A stretch of 64,000 bases of DNA from Ananas comosus (taxonomy: Eukaryota; Streptophyta; Magnoliopsida; Poales; Bromeliaceae): assembly GCF_001540865.1 (NCBI RefSeq), contig NC_033625.1, positions 7,849,677 through 7,913,676 on the forward strand. Reading direction: 5' to 3'. How positions within the stretch are numbered: the stretch's first letter is position 1; each line of letters starts with the position of its first letter. The notes beneath the pieces are model-generated. The model worked only from the letters and a program-made list of their open reading frames with translations, was not told the DNA's origin and searched no databases. Positions 54,540 through 64,000 of the stretch are shown here, piece after piece. The translations under genes and the position numbers were made by a program.

Positions 54540-55330
54540 GCTTAGCGCCACCCCAGCCTCAATTCTACCTCCCGTGCCCTTGCTGCGGGCCGGCTGCCGA
54601 GACTGGCGCCCCGGCGGCAGCCGCCGCTGGAGCACCTTCTTCTCCTCTCTCGCCTCTCTTTTCTCTTTCTCTCTCTCTCCTCTCGGGTTTGTGCAGGAAG
54701 CCCGAGCTGCCACACTCAGACCTCAAGCGCCAGGTGTAGCACCTGCTCGCGAGATCCGTCGACCGCCGCCGTCGCCTAGCGCCGCCGCTGCAGCCCAGGA
54801 TGGCCGCTGCTGCCTGGGACAGGGCTCCGCCGAGCCGAGTAGCAGCAGTTGGCCGCGCGCCGCCGCCGCCTGAGACCTGTCCCGCCGCCTTCCCCGGAGC
54901 CCAGGTGACCTCCCCCGTCGCCTCTCGCCGTCGCCGAGCGCCGCCGCTGCCGCCACTGCTGCTTGCTGCCAGCTGAAGGCAACTCGGGCCGAGCCGAGTT
55001 GCACCAGCTTCCCCCGCGACGCCGCCGCTCGCAGCCGCAGCCGCAGCCACACCCGAGGCACCCCTCCGGCCTCAGGCGATCCTCCTATGCCGTCTCGGAG
55101 CTCTCCGGCAGCCGCCGTGGCCGTAGGTGCCCTTGGAACCCGAGCCGAACCTGGTGCGGGCTTGGGTTGTTCCACTGCTGCCGCCGCCGCTTCCAGTCGC
55201 TAACTGAGGCGAGCATCGTGTTCCTCACCTCCCCCGCACCCATCCCTGGCCCCCGCGCACGCCGCCATGCCTCCGGAAGCCGGCCGGAGCAAGCTTGCTC
55301 CGGCCAAGCCCGAAATAGGGCTTAGTTTGG
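54540..55330. other. GC-rich leader of the solo LTR, overlapping spurious ORFs
   Basis: Very GC-rich, with CGCCGCCGCTGC and GCAGCCGCAGCC runs. Open frames of 118-161 codons occur on both strands (for example minus 54565-55050 and minus 54723-55175) and consist of Ala/Gly/Arg low complexity. They reflect composition, not genes. The plus strand has a splice-acceptor-like GTTTGTGCAG at 54688-54697. Confidence 0.6.
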
Positions 55331-55380
55331 ATGGTTTATTGTTCTGAGCTTCCTAAGCCTCCCCGATCTGTACGGAAGGG

Positions 55381-56424
55381 AGCACGATGATCATAGCAAA
55401 TTGCTGATCATCGTGCTTACTTTAGATTCTGCCGGGGAGACTTCGTTCTGCTGTTTCGGTAGTGTCGACCCTGTCGAGCCTGTTTGGCTGTTGTTTTGGG
55501 TTTGCGCACGCTTATCAGGCGATCCGAGGCTGTCCTGATGCCTCTGGAGGTGAGCACGGTGATTGTTGGTCTGTGCCGATCACATTGCTCACCTCACTTT
55601 GGATCAACAGTGTCCGGTTAACCCTGTCTGGCGCGAACTTCCCCGACTGCGCGCTGTTTGCAGAACTTCGGTTTGCTCCCGCGCTTCCCACAGTGACCTG
55701 TTGTGCTCCAGACCGTGAGCACGGCCTCGGGCACGTCGAGACCTGTCAGTACGTGTCTCGGCGGAACTTAGAGGTCCTCAGTTTGTGAGAACGAGTCATA
55801 AGAGTCGCCTGATTTACATAAAATGATGGATTTTATGTAAACATAGGGGCTTTTGTGCAATTGTACACCTTGTGGCTACTGTGGGCAGCGTGTAAGAGTG
55901 TGTTTGACCTCTAGACTGATTGTCCATGATCCTGTAGTTTTCGCGGATATTGAAAAGCCGAGTTCGGCGCGTTTTTCGACGAAATTCGCCGAAAGAACGC
56001 GGATTAGGTTCGGATTTCTTCCGAACTCGTTTAGTGGCTTTGTTAGTTGTCGCTAAGCCTTGTTGGCTGGTCACCATCATCATTTTGTGGGTTCGGTGAT
56101 GATGGGTGAACGACGGTGGGTTCCGGTGTCGAAATAGACACCTTCGGGAACCCGAATTCGTACGATTATCCGGCGATAATCGTATTATTATGTTATCTTG
56201 TGTTTGCTGCCAAAACATCCAAATTGGAGTGTTTTGGGGCAACAGGTGACTCGTGACACGAGTCGGTGAGTTTCGGGACACTTAGTGGGTCCTGACTGCG
56301 TCCCGGTGTGGTTTTCGAGACTTTCGGCGAGTTACGGTAATCGGTATTGGGAAACCGATCTTCGTGGAATCGTTTGTGGGGTTGTGGATACTGTGATTAT
56401 TAGTTGTGGGTTAGATACTAACCC
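55381..56424 (+). repeat. Series of perfect or near-perfect hairpins in the LTR
   Basis: Stems, in order: AGCACGATGATCA 55381-55393 with 55405-55417 (13 bp, 11-nt loop); AGGTGAGCA 55548-55556 with 55586-55594; TCACCATCATCA 56071-56082 with 56097-56109 (one bulge); TACGATTATC 56161-56170 with 56175-56184 (10 bp, CGGC loop); CCAAAACA 56210-56217 with 56230-56237; GACTCGTG 56248-56255 with 56257-56264; ATCGGT 56340-56345 with 56354-56359; GGGTTAG 56408-56414 with 56418-56424. All lie in the inferred transcribed part of the LTR. Confidence 0.8.
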
Positions 56425-58085
56425 GGTGGACCCTCTATAGGTCCTGTCGACATTCTTTTGCAGTCAGGAGACAGACGCGACATCATTCAGGTGGGTACTT
56501 CGATCCGACGTCGGTATAGTGGTGCACGCTTGGTGACGGTTTCTTACCCTTACTCTTCTGTTGTTACTATCACATAGTATATTGAGCCTTGCACCCTTGT
56601 TTATTCATTATACTCTACTCGTTGTTTGCATGCTTAGTATCCCGAGTAGGAGTAGAGTAGTTCTATCTACATGCGTAACTGTTGACCTAGTTGGTCTGTA
56701 GTTGCATTCAGTATCTGTTGACCTAGTTGGTCGATTCTCGTACTTCGTATCAGGGACCTTGTTGGTTAGTAGGACTCTGTGGACCTTGGGTCCAGGCAAC
56801 ACATCGACTCTCTTGTCATGTGTTTCGATCTGGTTGATCGTGGTTTGGCGTTGTACGCCCTTGTTTCTGGCTTTGGCCTAGGCACCGGCTTTAGCCGGAT
56901 TTCGTTTGAGTATATCAACATGATTTAGTCACAGCACTGTGTATTCTAGACACCAGATTGGTTTGGCCACCAACAAGAGGTGTACATATCCGGATAGGTC
57001 GTCGGTGACTCATGAATAAGCTCTTAGTGTCTGCTCTGTGACAGGTAACGCTTGAGGTCTGCGGACCAATATAGCAGCATCAGATTGGGTATATTTGGAC
57101 TTATCGTCTGGTTGACGCATATAACTATAGTAGCAGTTGTCGCTTGTATATCTTTAGTTCTTTCGTTAGATTGTCTTGCTACTATAGTCTTGTTACTTGT
57201 ATACATTCAGTTGTTCATTACAGTAGCGGTAGTTGTACTTTCTTTCATATACATGTCTCTTTCATTCATTATTATTGCTACTGTATTTTCTACTGATCCG
57301 TATTGTTGTTTAGCTCTTCCTGATCCGGTGAGTACTCCTTGCCTTTATCGGCTTGCGGTACCCACTGGGAGGGGAGACATGTTTACATGTTCTCACCTCC
57401 CCCACCATTTTTCAGGTATCGTCGGCGGTGAGAGTTGAGGCGAGACGTGAAACACGTTCGTAGTGGTCGCTAGAGCATCCGACCCTGTTTGTCGGTCTAC
57501 TTCTTACCCTGTTTACTTTTGTTATTAATAGTTTTGATATTACATGGTTCAGTTAGAGTATCATACTTGATGTTTGAATGCTCGTGGATTGGTTTTTATG
57601 GATTTACAAATCGTGGTTTTCTACCCCTCGAGGTAGTCGGTTTTCAAAAATAGAGTTTCCGAGTGGGAAACAGTTTTAAAAAAGATTTTCGAATGGTTTT
57701 GTGAATGAAATAGATTCCAAAAATAAAAGCTTCCGTGTGGGGAGCACTTTTAAATAGGATGTTTGTTGTATTGTGCATGTCTCAGAGGAAACATAAACGT
57801 GCCGCATGGTCGATATGTTGTCCTAGAGTTGGTGTTGGATGTAAATGGTTAGTTGTTAGTTAAGTACTGTACGTAAGGGTATGTCGATTGCTAGGAATCT
57901 TACTACGTACGGAGATTCGTGAGGAATCCGCGACCTACTACGTTNACTTTGTATTTGTGGCGGATCTGTACGTTACGTGGGCCAGGTTGAAAAAAAAAAA
58001 AAAATTTGGCACGTCTTCCGCTACTCGGTTTCTAAATGGTAATGAATTTTAAAAAGACTTTTAAAATCGGCCCCGGGGCGTGACA

Positions 58086-58674
58086 AAAACATTAATTTCC
58101 TTACCAAGCAATACACTGAAGCTGAAGAATCGAACATTGAATTCACAAAGACGATTATCCAACTCGAATCGGATTTAAATAGATTTTCGTCTGGCTCTAG
58201 CAAACTTGGCAAAATGTTAGGACTTGCTCAAACAAATAAATTCGGACTTGGATATGAAAGGACTCATGTAGATCAAGTGATGAAGAAAGTTGACGAACAC
58301 TTGACGAAACCGGTTCCTAAGGTTTATGGTAAGTTTATCCCTCCTAAGAATTATTTTGCTAACAAAACTTGTCATTTGTGTGGTGTTGTAGGTCATGTGA
58401 AACGCTATTGCAAACAAAAACCGAAGAGTACCACAACACCTATTAAACCAAGAACATGGAAACCGAAGAAGGATGAACCTAAGAAGAAAAATATACAAAT
58501 CGTTGACAAGCAGCGGATGTCCCAATCAAGTCGGCCGACGCAACCCAAAACACGTAAGGTTTGGGTGCACAAAGGTGAAATCTTTAGTCAATTGTGTGAT
58601 GACGGGTACTCAGTTAAATTTTCTGCAAAAGAATGCTCTGTGACTCTTGACGATAATTCTTTCTTTTTAAAATG
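58086..58674 (+). pseudogene. Copia gag, second part, fused by deletion to the end of the protease region
   Basis: Continues the gag coiled coil (KNINFLTKQYTEAEESNIEF), then the second SIRE-type zinc knuckle CHLCGVVGHVKRYC (58373-58414) and a basic Pro/Lys linker. At KVWVHKGE (about 58579) the sequence jumps to IFSQLCDDGYSVKFSAKECS, which in intact relatives lies after the protease. The aspartic-protease core with its DSG motif is absent, an in-frame internal deletion of roughly 80-100 residues by family comparison. Ends at TGA 58672-58674. The element could not process its polyprotein. Confidence 0.75.
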
Positions 58675-59570
58675 AGTTAGGTCACAGAACAACTGTTATG
58701 TAGTTCCTAGTGCTTCAACTGAACATTGTAACCTAGCGACATTAGATACTGAAACCTTATGGCATGAACGTCTAGGTCACATGAACTTTAAGAAACTATA
58801 TAGAATAACAAAGGAGGTAGTCAGAGGTGTACCTAGGTTAAACTTCAAAGAGAACATTGTGTGTGAGGGTTGTCAACTGGGAAAACAAACTAGATCCGCA
58901 CATAAGAATTTGATTCACTTAGGGACATCTAAACCTCTAGAGTTACTTCACATGGACTTGATGGGACCATCTAGGATTCAGAGTATTGGTGGGAAACGAT
59001 ATATTTTTCTGATTGTTGATGATTTTACTCGCTTTGTATGGTGTGCTTTCTTAAGAGAAAAAGGTGATACTTTTGATTCTTTTTCTGAAATCTGTCTTCG
59101 TCTTATGACTTAACGAAATGATAAAATTATGCATATTCGAAGTGACTAAGGGGGAGAATTTATAAATTCAAAATTTATTAATTTCTGTGTTTCAAAAGGC
59201 ATTAAATATGAATTCTCTACCCCTTATACACCACAATAGAACGGAGTGGTTGAATGAAAAAATCGGGTTGTTTAAGAGATGGCTCGTGTTATGCTTCATA
59301 GCAAGAAAGTTGCACTACACTTCTGGGCTGAAGCAGTTAACACAGCCGTCTATGTTATTAATCGAATCTACTTACTCCCGGGTACTTTAAATACTTCGTA
59401 TGAATTGTGGTATAGTAGAAAACCAAACATTAAATATTTTCGTGTCTTCGGGAGTAGACGTTTTATCCTTGATCATGAAAATCTTGAAAAATTTGACTCC
59501 CGAAGTGATGAAGGAATTTTTCTTGGTTATTTTACTATTAGTCGAGCATATCGTGCGTACAATTTGCATC
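58675..59570 (+). pseudogene. Copia integrase with multiple stops
   Basis: Pre-integrase zinc domain: HERLGHMNFKKL ... CEGCQLGKQ (H-H-C-C). Catalytic core: LLHMDLMGP and FLIVDDFTRFVW carry the first acidic positions; the following section toward GGEF and TPYTPQ-NGVVE motifs is broken by TAA 59111, TAA 59147, TAG 59237, TGA 59255 and TAA 59273. From 59279 the frame is open again (MARVMLHSKKVALHFWAEAV, then the GKEG/C-terminal region VFGSRRFI ... GIFLGYF). In an active element this enzyme inserts the cDNA. Almost every stop is one C-to-T or G-to-A change from a family codon. Confidence 0.85.
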
Positions 59571-59915
59571 CTAAAACGGTGATAGAATCAAGTAATATAA
59601 AAGTAGATGATGCTTTTTCTGTGAGTTCTTCTGTGAATGGTTCTTCGAATACTTTGATAAATGATGATGATGATGATTCTCCTTTTGACTTGCATGTGAA
59701 TGATAAAACTTCCTTATCTGATAAATCTGTTGAAACTGTTGAAACTGTTGCATCACATGATTTAACTGCACCTCTTGAAACCCCTAGCACTTCTTCTGAA
59801 CTTACACCTATGAGAGTTTTAAAAGATCACCCATTGTCTAATATAATTGGAGATTCTCTTACTGGTGTGAAAACTAGGAGACAATTGCAGTGTGAATTTG
59901 CTTGTTATGTGTCTT
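59571..59915 (+). pseudogene. Copia linker between integrase and reverse transcriptase
   Basis: Open frame continuing from integrase, acidic and Ser/Thr/Asp-rich (a stretch of GATGATGATGATGATTCT encodes Asp residues), then HPLSNIIGDSLTGVKTRRQL, the conserved lead-in to copia reverse transcriptase. Continuous with 59279-60061. Confidence 0.7.
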
Positions 59916-60735
59916 TAGTTGAGCCAAAGAATATTGACGAAGCTCTTTTTGATGAATATTGGATAAATGCTATGCATGAAGAACTTGGTCAATTTTCTTG
60001 TAATGATGTCTGGAAATTAGTGCCACGTCCTGAGCAACAACATGTAATTGGTACCAAATGAATTTTTAAAAATAAGAAAAATGAGGATGGTACTATACTC
60101 TGAAACAAAGCTAAACTTGTTGCTCAGGGCTATTCATAAATTGAGGGAATTGATTTTGATGAAACGTTCGCCCCGGTTGCTCGCCCTGAATCAATTCGTA
60201 TTTTGTTCGCAATTGCCTGTCATTTTAAAATTACTCTTTTTCAGATGGATGTTAAAAGTGCATTTCTAAACGGATTTTTAAAAGAGGAAGTCTATGTTGA
60301 ACAACTGAAAGGTTTTATAGACTCAAAATTTTCAGATCATGTTTTTCGATTGAAAAAAGCACTTTACGGATTTAAACATGCTCCGCGGGCATGGTATGAA
60401 TGTTTAACAAAATATCTTTTAGCAAAAGACTACAACCAAGGGGGAGCGGATAGAACTCTTTTTGTAAAACACTCAAAAAATGATTTTATAGTGGCACAAA
60501 TTTACGGTGATGACATCGTTTTTGGCGCGACTAAAGATAAAGATGCCTTTGATTTTGCAAAATTGATGACAAATGAATTTGAGATGTCGATGATGGGGGA
60601 GCTTACTTATTTTCTTGGACTTCAAGTTAAACAATCTAAAGATGAAATTCACTTGTGTCAATCCAAGTATGCGAAAGAGTTGGTTAAGAAATTTGGATTG
60701 GACAGTGTTAAGGATTTCATTACTCTGATGGGTTC
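59916..60735 (+). pseudogene. Copia reverse transcriptase, mutated
   Basis: Carries the copia RT series: NAMHEELGQFSCNDVWKLVP; after TGA 60059-60061 (a family Trp), TGA 60101 and TAA 60137, [34 protein letters not shown] (motif A with catalytic Asp), [14 protein letters not shown], then YGDDIVFG where the family has YVDD. The RT would copy element RNA to DNA. Beyond GLDSVKD (about 60715) a deletion of roughly 60-70 residues removes the connection region; the frame then shifts into the RNase H part. Confidence 0.88.
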
Positions 60736-60737
60736 AT

Positions 60738-61289
60738 TTGAAAGTGGTTAAAAGGATTATTCAGTACGTTAAAGGTACAACCGCTTATGGTATCTGGTAT
60801 CCTAACAGAACATCTCTAGATTTGATCGGATACTCAGATGCTGATTGGGCTGGTTCTGTGGATGACCGGAAAAGTACTAGTGGAGCATATTTCTATCTTG
60901 GCCATTGTCTTGTTGCATGGCATAGTAAGAAACAGAATTGCATTGCACTCTCCACTGCTGAGGCTGAATATATCGTGGCCGGTAGTTGCTCAACTGAAGT
61001 ATTGTGGATGAAAAGTTTACTGAGCGACTATCAGATCCCCTCCACCACCGTTATAATTTTTTGTGATAACACAAGTGCCATTAATATTTCAAAAAATCCT
61101 GTTTTACATTTTCGAACAAAACATATTGAACTAAGATATCATTTTTTAAGAGATTTAGTTGAATCTAATGTTCTTCAACTTGAATATATTTCTACAGATG
61201 ATCAACTTGCTGATATTTTAACAAAGCCTTTAGATCAAAAACGTTTTCTACATTTACGAAAGGCTATTGGTATGGATCTTCTTATCTAG
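60738..61289 (+). pseudogene. Copia RNase H domain
   Basis: Open for 183 codons: [20 protein letters not shown], then GYSDADWAGSVDDRKSTSGA (first catalytic Asp), ALSTAEAEYIVAGSC (Glu), IFCDNTSAINISKN (Asp), HIELRYHFLRDLVE and the terminal DQLADILTKPLDQKRF. This domain degrades the RNA strand during reverse transcription. All visible catalytic residues are kept, but upstream deletions prevent its production. Its last ~135 bp are repeated at 61329-61463 after an N. Confidence 0.88.
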
Positions 61290-61463
61290 ATTTATTCTAC
61301 GGGCCATAAAACATGCACAAACTTTTGNTAGTTGAATCTAATGTTCTTCAACTTGAATATATTTCTACAGATGATCAACTTGCTGATATTTTAACAAAGC
61401 CTTTAGATCAAAAACGTTTTCTATATTTACGAAAGGCTATTGGTATGAATCTTTCTATCTAGA
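61156..61463 (+). repeat. ~135-bp direct repeat of the pol 3' end around an N
   Basis: 61156-61290 (TAGTTGAATCTAATGTTCTT ... GGTATGGATCTTCTTATCTA) recurs at 61329-61463 with a few mismatches, both ending in a TAG stop. The N at 61328 lies immediately before copy 2. Confidence 0.85.
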
Positions 61464-62487
61464 TAACTTCTATGGGCCATGGTATATGCATAAACATTTT
61501 GCTTCTTTGCATATTTCAAACTTGGTTTTTGCATGATTATTTTTCGTATCCTCTGTGAATCCCATAAGATGCTTTGATTGATTCATGATACGTTTTACTT
61601 AGTCACTTTCAATTCTATTCCTAAATGTCATATTTATTGAACGACTTAACTATTTACATTCTAGTTCGGTATACTTTGTTAAATTCAACATCTCATGGTT
61701 TGAACTTTAAATATTGTTTCTGACGTATTTGATTATTTGCTATGATATGAATAACGATTTTCCTATTTCTTGAATTCTCAATATTATTTTCGACTTGGGG
61801 GTTGCACTAATTTAGGGGGAGTTTTTAAAGCATTTGGTATTGAAAATCAAAAGATTTGGAAAGAGTTACATCCCTTTAGGGAGTGTGAAAACTACCGCCA
61901 CATGAAGGAAAGAGCTACCACCCCGGTCGTCCGGGTAGTGTGTGCAGCTACCACATGTAATTGTTCTTGCATCTCTAAATATTAAAAATATTCAAAAGAA
62001 TAAAATAAAGAGGGAATAATTGAAAATTTGAAATTGAGATGCTCAGGAGATGATAAATGTCTTGCTTTATCTTTAACACATCTCCTAGGTGATATAAGGT
62101 GGATTGTTAAAAGATGCTCAAAGAGCCACTCCCTTATTTTATTTTGTGCATAACTCAATTTGACTATATTATTGTGAAGATTTTAAGTTTTTGGGATCTC
62201 TTTATTCATTATTTTAGTGAATTTGATAATGGAAAGGTACAATTCATTTTTAGATCTTATTTGATATGTTAAATTCAGCATTATACTCATCTAGAATTTA
62301 TTTGGTTTCTTGATTCAATCAATTTTTGTCATTTTTGAATATTTTTGAATTTGACTTCATTTGATATCTTTTTGAAATTTTTGTTAAAAAGTCATTGGGA
62401 ATTCACATGTATATATTAAAATTGAAGTTGGGATTTTTATTTAAAAAAAAAGAAAAAAAAAGAAAAGATATTTTGGTTTTTAAAGTA
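61464..62487 (+). other. Non-coding region downstream of copia pol
   Basis: AT-rich. A polypurine-type stretch TTTAGGGGGAG at 61811-61821 could be a plus-strand primer, but the sequence after it does not match the 5' LTR seen at 51781-52349. A short palindromic phrase ACCCCGGTCGTCCGGGT lies at 61921-61937. No gene. Confidence 0.45.
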
Positions 62488-62700
62488 CGGGGTCCGGACC
62501 CTGCCTAGAAGGTCCGGACCCTCCGCCCGACTTCATATATCAAATTTCGTCCAATCTCTCTCATTCTTCTTCTTTTTCACCTAAAACCTCTTCCATGAGC
62601 CTTCTAAGCCTCTAGAGTGTTTTTGCTTTGGTTCTTCTTGGATTTCATCACGTTTTCGGTAAGATTTTCGGATTTTGGTTCTTTCTTTGTAAATATTCCG
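62488..62700 (+). promoter_or_regulatory. Promoter-like block with two GGTCCGGACC units
   Basis: GGGGTCCGGACCCTGCC and AAGGTCCGGACCCTCC are followed by a TATA-like CTTCATATATCAAAT (about 62530), a CT-rich leader (62555-62615) and a splice-donor-like GGTAAGATTT near 62659. A T-rich region ends in ACTTGTGAAAAATAG near 63070, before the ORF. It could drive the downstream ORF as a separate transcript or be the LTR of another element. Inference. Confidence 0.45.
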
Positions 62701-63087
62701 AAAATGTGGTTATTTTTGTGATTTTTTCGAGTTTGATCTCTAAATCTTGTTTAAATCTCTTGTTTTTGCTTCTATCTTCGATCTAGACTTGATAGAGATT
62801 ATCATGTTGCGATTTTGTACAATTAGGACTCTCTATTTGCTCAGATTTGTTCCGACTCGAAACATCAAAAATATCATGCCTATTTTTTTGAAAATGACGG
62901 ATTTTTGATGTTATTTTACATTGTTTAGCATTGGTTTGTGATAGAAATTGATCATTCATGCTTGCTTATGGCCCTAGGATTTTCTACATAATTTTTGTGC
63001 CATTTTTGAAAAATGCTTGAAATTGTGCTATTTACATGTTTAAAAGTTGTTCATTTAACTTGTGAAAAATAGGGATTTCTTCAAGAT

Positions 63088-64000
63088 GTTTTCAGTATTA
63101 TTGGTTCTTGTGTTCTTGATGGTTGGTGGTGGCGGTGGTGGTAAGCGCCGCCGATCTTCTGCTCAGCAACCTGCTGAGGATGTGGGCAGCGAATATGCCC
63201 CTGGCGAGGAGTCTGAGACAGAGTCAACTGACTGGGAAGCTCTGGCTCCTGAGGTTCTTTTGAAGAAAAAGAGGAAGGAACCAGTGGGTCAAGACAAAGG
63301 AAAAGGAAGAGGAAAGTTACCTACGACTCGCGGAAAGAAAAAAAACTGGCGAAGTTGAGATTCGTGGACCTACTTCTGACCCTCCGCGCCGAAGTGTCCA
63401 ACGAGAAGCTCTTGTTGATCCGAAACGGCATGCCATGTATTTGTCCAAGCAGTGTATTGGTGAGCGTGCTGTTGGATTTCAAAATTTGATGGAACATATG
63501 CCTGCATTTCAAGCTCTGTTTGACAATGGAGATCTTTATGAAATTTGCAACTTTCCGGAATGGACCGGTTATTGTTTGGAGTTGATTCGGGAATTCTATA
63601 GGGCTGGTTATTTGGAAGATTCTGAAGGTGGCCCGTATGCTTTCAAGACGTCTGTCCGTGGCGTGGCTTTGGATATTACGCCGGATGTTGTGGCTTCTGC
63701 TCTTAACATGGAGGCTAGGACTGATGATGAGGATTACTTGCACGCTGGCTTTGATTTACTTCGGGACTAGCGCCGGATCGTGAATGGCGTTTGCGTGTCC
63801 GATACGGACTCCACTGGTGTTTCTGTTATGTCCAAGGAGTTGAAAGTGGAGTACAGATTTCTGAACTTTGTCGTGGACTATAACATTTTGCCCATTATGA
63901 ATACTAAAGTGGTTAGATGGGAGCGCCTGTTATATATGTATTTGCTTGGACATCCTGAAGTAGTGCGCGCTCGGGGAATTAATCTCAATGTCCCTTTCTT
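63088..64000 (+). CDS. Downstream ORF, plant transposon-type protein, frameshifted and cut by the window edge
   Basis: The first frame, ATG at 63062 or 63088 to 63358, starts with a hydrophobic MFSVLLVLVFLMVGGGG and continues with basic and acidic low complexity. At an A8 run (63336-63344) the reading shifts by one base; the next frame reads GEVEIRGP, MYLSKQCIGERAVGFQNLME, FYRAGYLEDSEGG, GVALDITPDVVASALNMEAR, passes a single TAG at 63768 and continues EYRFLNFVVDYNILPIMN ... RWERLLYMYLLGHPEVVRAR to the edge. This alternation resembles the plant proteins annotated as putative plant transposon protein domain, which occur in retroelements. In SIRE elements an env-like ORF sits in this place. Function unknown. 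The two changes make it a probable pseudogene. Confidence 0.55.

Larger units (their letters stand above)
53813..58085 (+). mobile_element. 4.27-kb solo LTR of a Tekay-like gypsy element, inside copia gag
   Basis: Starts TGAGATTTTTGCAG and ends CCGGGGCGTGACA. Copia gag reads on across it (ENYKD | KNINFLTKQY). The flanking 5-mers AGGAC and AAAAC each differ by one transition from AGAAC, the duplicated target I infer. Internal order on plus: U3; TATA-like TATATCTATATAGTATA (54480-54496); GC-rich, CT-rich leader (54600-54700); a 700-bp GC-rich stretch; a hairpin-rich region (55381-56424); U5 with CCCACTGGGAGGGGAGACAT and TTTTTCAGGTATCGTCGGCG. No gag or pol and no second LTR. Unusually long for a solo LTR. 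One N at 57945. Confidence 0.75.

Noticed and set aside
54565..55175. Long minus-strand ORFs (161 and 150 codons) in the GC-rich part of the solo LTR
   Set aside because: Ala/Gly/Arg/Pro low complexity, overlapping ORFs on both strands, within an LTR leader. Explained by GC content and absence of AT-rich stop codons.
57052..57438. 128-codon hydrophobic plus-strand ORF in the solo LTR
   Set aside because: Lies in U5 of an LTR next to the conserved CCCACTGGGAGG block, with no family match and no start context.
63336..63345. Programmed -1 frameshift at A AAA AAC in the downstream ORF
   Set aside because: The continuing frame is +1 relative to the first, not -1, so the slippery heptamer would lead to the wrong frame. 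A simple one-base indel in the A run explains it.

Overview
This window is nuclear DNA of a flowering plant, probably a monocot, though the species cannot be fixed from sequence alone. The evidence is one intron-rich gene of the plant-specific PH-RCC1-FYVE-BRX (PRAF/RLD) family embedded in several generations of plant retrotransposons (Ty3/gypsy Tekay-like and Tat-like, Ty1/copia SIRE-like, TRIMs), tRNA-derived SINEs and Tourist- or MULE-type MITEs. No bacterial, organellar or rRNA gene was seen.

Layout. 1-5.3 kb: left-truncated, minus-strand Tekay-like gypsy element (gag remnants, primer site, 3-kb LTR). 5.6-6.4 kb: 316-bp GC-rich tandem duplication. 7.6-10.3 kb: a fold-back element and a SINE, present twice as an exact ~1-kb duplicate around a short 12-oxophytodienoate reductase fragment that has an N at each edge. 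10.9-18 kb: an LTR fragment, a SINE with clean target duplications, and several MITEs. 18.05-25.88 kb: a Tat-like gypsy element with 5-bp target duplications that encodes gag and protease only; it hosts a second, 2-kb gag-only LTR element and a SINE. 26.35-34.25 kb: the PRAF gene, 9 exons, plus strand. 34.9-35.9 kb: a TRIM with three complete LTRs inside one target duplication. 36.1-36.6 kb: Tourist MITE. 37.4-40.4 kb: GC-rich non-coding LTR-element remnant. 42.4-45 kb: TRIM remnant split by a SINE, then a Tekay-type LTR fragment. 46.6-51.8 kb: MITEs, AT-rich DNA and a minus-strand LTR fragment. 51.8 kb to beyond the right edge: a SIRE-clade copia element, riddled with stops and split by a 4.27-kb solo LTR, followed by an extra ORF that runs off the window.

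The PRAF gene is the only intact host gene. Its last intron starts with GC rather than GT; using it restores a complete BRX domain, for a 1,040-residue protein. The retroelements do not form a working system: all are non-autonomous or decayed. They do show repeated architecture: palindrome-rich GC arrays placed just upstream of TATA boxes in several LTR-like promoters, and a run of perfect hairpins in the transcribed part of the giant solo LTR. Single Ns flanked by direct duplications suggest that some local duplications come from assembly.
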